DNA of 64,000 bases, taken from NCBI GenBank assembly GCA_031402435.1, contig JANNSJ010000028.1, positions 1-64,000 on the forward strand, read 5' to 3'. Positions within the stretch are counted from its first letter, which is position 1, and the number at the start of each line of letters is the position of its first letter. The translations under genes and the position numbers were made by a program. This DNA comes from UBA11986 sp031402435. Lineage in GTDB: Bacteria; Bacteroidota; Ignavibacteria; UBA10030; UBA6906. The notes beneath the pieces were generated by a model. That model was not told the DNA's origin. It ran no database searches and saw nothing but the letters and a program-made list of their open reading frames with translations. This document shows positions 61,901-64,000 of the stretch, piece by piece.

Positions 61901-62179
61901 AACCAGAACTATCCCAATCCATTCAACCCAACAACCAGGATCACGTATGATCTGCCGGAGCAGGCAACAGTCTCTCTGAAGATCTACAACCTTCTGGGTC
62001 AGGAAGTGGCAACACTGGCCAATGGCCCGCAGGCTCCAGGTCGGTACGAAGCAGTGTGGGAAGGTCGGAACAACTTCGGCAACCAGGTCTCCAGCGGTGT
62101 GTATTTCTACCGCTTCGAAGCCACAAGCGCTTCAGGTCAGTCCTTTGCCAACCTGAAGAAGATGTTGTTCCTCAAGTAA
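55907..62179 (+). CDS. Giant secreted multi-domain adhesin-like protein with T9SS sorting domain
   Basis: The 2,090-residue protein has a signal peptide (to about residue 23, FAQ). A BNR/sialidase-like propeller with repeated STDGGTTW / SSDGGTTW blades runs to about residue 490, then a carboxypeptidase-regulatory-like beta domain. A large module starting GGPDAFGYRWIDSDEPGGP occurs twice, near residues 745 and 1720. HYDIN/ASPM-type Ig domains (SPASLTFPTTIIGS, SPDTVDIGNVEIGST), an internal propeller and a final T9SS domain (NQNYPNPFNPTTRITY to LKKMLFLK) complete it. It lacks a recognisable catalytic site and is probably structural or adhesive at the cell surface. Confidence 0.85.
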   Translation: MSRKWLPLWSIALVSFIAGTLFAQDAPDPRKWNQDPRTTGIQATSQPASIPKGDPNYVHKNTTPKVVHTPYEALTVNPNIRVHPSATTSQSEVPITRHPTNGNILYASSNAVHFTPSLFISEGMYLSTDGGTTWFGSDTTASAPIGGHSGDPAPAIGPDGRLYMSMITSGMGVTYSTDMGATWAANFTLATGSQDKNHTFVNDVPASPYYGRAYVTWSLFTAATPPAVVSWSSNGGVSWNGPVNVLAPPASHYQQGVNGAVGANGDAYICWQNPVTASPFTGDFVGFGKSTDGGVTWSGSANAYDCNGIRGTLPAKGGIRTNDFPSMAVDRSGGGRNGWIYIVTGEKNLAPAGSDPDITLHRSSDGGTTWSPGIRVNQDALNNGKTQWQPWVCVDAAGGVNVVYYDDRNTSADSAETFVSRSLDGGTTWTDILVSDHRFKPFPIPGLAGGYQGDYIGITAANGKIYPYWADNSTGIYQAWVTSVTTTEGFGWAKGTITNVSGGAALANVTVDFTNPIQQVPGTSTASGLYYAGAKVDTPATTANVTLRARKFGFRDTVINITITRGDTLTRDFAMTPVANGTLVVRTVRTDSSNIRSGVNILFNGSSVATGFTDSLTGLYSTILPLGSYDVLVDPPSPYGNRRFDGVTVASGSTPLYVVVRKVVENAPAAMRDTLAVGQVHAKTLQLTNTTTDPVPYRLTDDNALAKMRVSKPAVQPRAIPINAVEGPKDVPPAVHGSSPTGSGGPDAFGYRWIDSDEPGGPTYNWVEISTVGTAITGLGDDTNVGPFPIGFSFPFYGNNYTNIRFCSNGWISFTSTSNAYINGPIPSAAEPNNAIYPFWDDHLFSATNGGRAFYYYDAPNTQFIVQYDSVPHYGTTELGTYTYQVILRPNGEVVAQYRRMVGTLNSATIGIENADGSVALQVVSNAAYIHDNLALKFYLPDAGWISENPFVGTIPASSTSNITVTFDANGLLQGTTYNANIIMDVTHPDVVGSSLIPASLRVISGVGPVISVSPASLTFPTTIIGSNRRDSVRVRNVGSTTLNITSVTTTNARYAATATSSSITAGDSARVRVVYTPVIPAGSDTGRIIILSNDPANPRVDVILNGTSIGAPLFRARIDTLVRAAMQSGTRDSIRFYVRNAGTAAGNYAARAIMYPRTLAPGMSLEPIIIPMDVRVERMTPANASQKQVARGPVHQNSNSQMADRSPFNSRPSFPPQSPLAQFDLQFDHDASIITGAAGNAGAVFINNEFWTSRWATGVLHRWTSSGTLIEQFTIAGVTGVRGLTTDGTFLYASTNTAAIRKIDPVTKTLVSTITCAGAVTTRVIAYDPVRDGFWVSNFADALSCVNRSGAVIATIPNTLAAKYGGAYDNYTAGGPYLWVFDQTNTAGGSPQNIWQFNLTTLTATGVAFDVLTRVTTGGATPIAGGLFITTGLVPGKATIGGMLQGLPDRLFGLELADAAGSAEWLSIAPTSGGPMAVDDSVLFSARFDASNPLIYNNPGNYFGRIEINSPGSPGPDTLKLPVRMFVIPSPGADLVVSPDTVDIGNVEIGSTDSSETVLVRNIGGSALTVTNVTFAGAAGFSSSRTSFTLASLDTLRIKVKFTATVPGGVRTARMNFTCNDPSPQSVGLRAVSLGVAHIVASPDSFFFSRPVGTDTTTANLKIRNPGTDTLRYNINETTSAFDNIEPQPIVVHEPYDLPKGANDPHPPYMSPQGAGGPDAFGYRWIDSDEPGGPAFNWVDISSTGVALDSTSAWVLTGTNRPGDEGYVAVLLPFSFSFYGVNKDTIFIGTNGNVMFQRPTGDIFTNVAFPTAAGAIDNHIGIFWDDLEVRAGARVYYGTSGGSFVVQYQGIARFAGTVPNYTFEIILSPGGLIKMQYLAMGINAGIVNSASIGIENSTGSIGLQTVFNAAYMHNNLAIIYTSDLLPWLTTDRTSGTVAPGDSQNVQLRVVGNQPPGSYVGHLRVSGNTPDVANIGVRLNIITDIQTEGNTIPTVFALNQNYPNPFNPTTRITYDLPEQATVSLKIYNLLGQEVATLANGPQAPGRYEAVWEGRNNFGNQVSSGVYFYRFEATSASGQSFANLKKMLFLK

Positions 62180-62189
62180 GCTCTATGTG

Positions 62190-62227
62190 GGACACTCCCG
62201 TTTGATCAAGCGAGAGTGTCCTTATTT
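62190..62227 (+). terminator. First terminator after the giant protein gene
   Basis: GGACACTC (62190) pairs with GAGTGTCC (62214-62221), followed by TTATTT, 11 bp after the stop. Confidence 0.65.
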
Positions 62228-62248
62228 AAGCTTCAGTTCTCGTTTCTC

Positions 62249-62286
62249 AAGCCCCTCCTTCTTACAGGAGGGGCTTTTGTGTTTTT
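62249..62286 (+). terminator. Second terminator after the giant protein gene
   Basis: AAGCCCCTCC pairs exactly with GGAGGGGCTT (8-base loop), followed by TTGTGTTTTT. Tandem terminators suggest strong transcription of the giant gene. Confidence 0.8.
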
Positions 62287-62434
62287 GGTTATGCCTCTCC
62301 CCATATTTACGTTTGACATTCAACCCTCACTTCACTACGTTTTGTCAGCCATTCCCAACATCCTTGTACATCCGGAATCTCTCAACGCGGAACTCTTGCA
62401 TACTTTGATTTGAATTCTCGCTCAAGTTTCACAT

Positions 62435-62456
62435 GGACGACCAGAGACGGTCGTCC
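62435..62456. repeat. REP-like palindrome (GGACGACC-N6-GGTCGTCC)
   Basis: Perfect 8-bp stem in the spacer between the giant gene and the last gene. It is similar in layout to the REP-like palindromes at 12525 and 37277, with shorter arms. Confidence 0.45.
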
Positions 62457-62475
62457 CACTTCCCCGATTCCGGCA

Positions 62476-62500
62476 GTAGGCCAGGCGTCCCTGCCTGACC
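62476..62500. repeat. REP-like palindrome (GTAGG-CAGGC family)
   Basis: GTAGGCCAGGCG-TCCC-TGCCTGACC. It matches the 35223-35247 copy in length, GTAGG start and loop position, with two unpaired stem positions. Confidence 0.55.
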
Positions 62501-62535
62501 GATAGCAGACTTGAGCTCTACCACACCGTCGCTCA

Positions 62536-62565
62536 TTGCAACAGAATCAGGCGAACGCTATATTG
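62536..62565 (+). promoter_or_regulatory. Bacteroidota-type promoter of the last gene
   Basis: TTG (62536), 20 bp, TATATTG (62559-62565). Same TTG-N20-TATATTG arrangement as at 17997 and 18816. The ATG is 25 bp downstream. Confidence 0.5.
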
Positions 62566-62590
62566 TGCCTGGACTATTCCGGAGTTGCAG

Positions 62591-64000
62591 ATGCTTTGTT
62601 CATTCTTCTCAAACAGACTTGCTCTTCGTATCATATCCTTCCTCACCGTTTGGCCGGCACTCACCTTTGCTCAGGCACCACCACTGGCTTTGTATCTTCA
62701 GGAGGGATTCAACGCTCCGGGAATTCCCGCAGGATGGATTGTGACACCCGTGAGTGGCGGTTCCGCAGTGTGGAGCGTTGTGGCGGTGGGAACAAATCCG
62801 CCAATTGCGCCGTATGCCGGTTCGGGTCAGGCGAAGTTCAATTCATACGACGCGGATCCCGGCCATCAATCCCGCCTGACATCGCTAAACTTGAACATGG
62901 GGGGATCGAACGACCCATTCCTCAGCTTTTCTCTCTACCACGACGATGAATTTCTCTCATCGCGTGATTCTCTGTACATCGAGGCAACAACGGGCGACAG
63001 TATTGCGGGACCATGGGTACAACTGGCGGGAAATCAACGACCGCGCTCAACGTCAGGATGGAGCCGGGAGATCCTATCGCTGAACCAGTACAATGGTGTG
63101 ACACGATTGTATCTTTCGTTTCGGGGCAGGAGCCAGTATGGCAACAACATCTACCTTGACGAAATCCGGGTAGCTGATTCTTCATTTCATGACATCGGCA
63201 CAGCAGGGCTCCTCTCTTCCACCGATATTCTCACTCTATCGCCGGCATCAAACAGATCAAGACTGCAACATCCCGGTTTCAAATCCACAACAACCAAAGC
63301 CGAAGAATTCACCGTAATGCATTCATCATCAACGGCCCCGCTGAACATCAGCTTCATAGCACAAAATTTTGGAACATTCTCCGAGCCATCGTATCAGGTA
63401 CAATGGGAGGTGGACGGACAAGGCCAGCCGGCGGTAAACAATGCACAGTTGCTTCCACGAAACGGGCGCGACACGTTAACTCTCTCGTGGCTCGCTCCTT
63501 CACCGGGAACACACGTGATTACTGCGCGGACTTTTTTGAGCACAGACCCGAACAGTGCCAACGATTCCACGCGGCTTGCCGTTGCCGTGCTCGATTCATC
63601 CGTAACATTTTCTGAGATGTTCAACAGCGGTGCGTTTCCTCCATCTGGCTGGACTGTTATCAACCGCGATGGTGGATCTCTTCTGCCATGGTTCCTGGGT
63701 TCTTCCACGTCAGTCTTTCTCCCATTTGAGGGAACCGGATTTGCTGCGAATAATTTCCAACGTGCCAATGGCACGTATATCGACGACTACATCATTTCTC
63801 CTGCCATCGCCGGCGTTGCGCAAACAGGCCGGGTTGACTCGCTGGGCTTCTGGGTGCGTTCAGCTTTTAATGTTCCGCCGGAAGCAAATTACCCTGACTC
63901 GTTGATGATCCTACTTTCGACCACAGGTTCGGATACGTCCAACTTCAACATTCTCCTTGATTATCTTTCGGTCCCCAAAACCGGTTGGACGTTGAGGAGA
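62591..64000 (+). CDS. Secreted choice-of-anchor-J (cleaved-adhesin) protein, cut by the window edge
   Basis: A frame opens at an ATG (62591) with GGAG 6 bp upstream and stays open for 470 codons to the window end. A signal peptide (to about residue 30, LTFAQ) precedes two MAM/choice-of-anchor-J domains: LYLQEGFNAPGIPAGWIVTPVSGG ... NNIYLDEIRV, and MFNSGAFPPSGWTVINRDGG ... YIDDYIISPAI. A CARDB-like domain lies between them (residues about 210-330). These lectin-like modules are typical of T9SS-secreted Bacteroidota proteins; a C-terminal sorting domain would lie beyond the window. Confidence 0.85.
   Translation, partial: MLCSFFSNRLALRIISFLTVWPALTFAQAPPLALYLQEGFNAPGIPAGWIVTPVSGGSAVWSVVAVGTNPPIAPYAGSGQAKFNSYDADPGHQSRLTSLNLNMGGSNDPFLSFSLYHDDEFLSSRDSLYIEATTGDSIAGPWVQLAGNQRPRSTSGWSREILSLNQYNGVTRLYLSFRGRSQYGNNIYLDEIRVADSSFHDIGTAGLLSSTDILTLSPASNRSRLQHPGFKSTTTKAEEFTVMHSSSTAPLNISFIAQNFGTFSEPSYQVQWEVDGQGQPAVNNAQLLPRNGRDTLTLSWLAPSPGTHVITARTFLSTDPNSANDSTRLAVAVLDSSVTFSEMFNSGAFPPSGWTVINRDGGSLLPWFLGSSTSVFLPFEGTGFAANNFQRANGTYIDDYIISPAIAGVAQTGRVDSLGFWVRSAFNVPPEANYPDSLMILLSTTGSDTSNFNILLDYLSVPKTGWTLRR

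Noticed and set aside
62187..62413. Two overlapping short frames after the giant gene
   Set aside because: They translate across two terminator hairpins and have no coding character.

Overview
The window looks like a contig from a free-living Bacteroidota/Chlorobiota-type bacterium, most likely Ignavibacteria or Kapabacteria. Five complete secreted proteins end in the type IX secretion (T9SS) sorting domain with the NYPNPFNP signature that is common in that group. Several promoter candidates have the Bacteroidota layout (TTG, 17-21 bp, TAnnTTnG), and moderate GC, lipoproteins and Reg_prop sensor kinases fit. This placement rests on sequence motifs only.

Layout. 1-5.5 kb: the start of a YbhB/PEBP gene, a TauE/SafE permease, a DUF2461 protein, then a coupled run of PLP decarboxylase, HEAT-repeat protein and GT-C glycosyltransferase. 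5.5-10.2 kb: a tight operon of a kinase-like lipoprotein, a purple-acid-type phosphatase lipoprotein, an Omp85-type barrel and a second TauE/SafE permease. 10.5-13.7 kb: two secreted beta-propeller proteins. 13.9-17.7 kb: a Reg_prop sensor kinase with its LuxR-type regulator.

18-22.8 kb is an accessory strip of short + strand genes: TauE/SafE, PEGA lipoprotein, NmrA-like protein, di-haem cytochrome, a small membrane protein and a HEAT protein. Two of the spacers between them hold attC-like imperfect palindromes, so the strip resembles an integron cassette cluster lacking an integrase. A visibly AT-rich alpha/beta hydrolase at 26.9 kb has similar partial end motifs. Between them lie an epimerase and an ABC ATPase/permease pair. 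27.9-36 kb holds a decayed cyclase and a TetR-controlled, YbhGFSR-like export operon with its own TolC. A 28-bp operator-like sequence occurs twice in front of the TetR gene.

36-44 kb: an orphan FRG-domain gene, a frameshifted REP-associated transposase with a REP palindrome inside it, an M50 protease, groES-groEL under CIRCE, a GH13 enzyme, rsmI and nadE. 44.4-50.2 kb: a four-gene operon that reads as the core of the ethylmalonyl-CoA pathway (reductase, methylsuccinyl-CoA dehydrogenase, mesaconyl-CoA hydratase, B12-dependent mutase) with some divergent residues. 50.5-64 kb: secreted enzymes and adhesin-like proteins (M4 protease, subtilase, a 2,090-residue protein, and a choice-of-anchor-J protein running off the end) plus a periplasmic heavy-metal-binding protein. 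No tRNA, rRNA, CRISPR array or integrase was seen.
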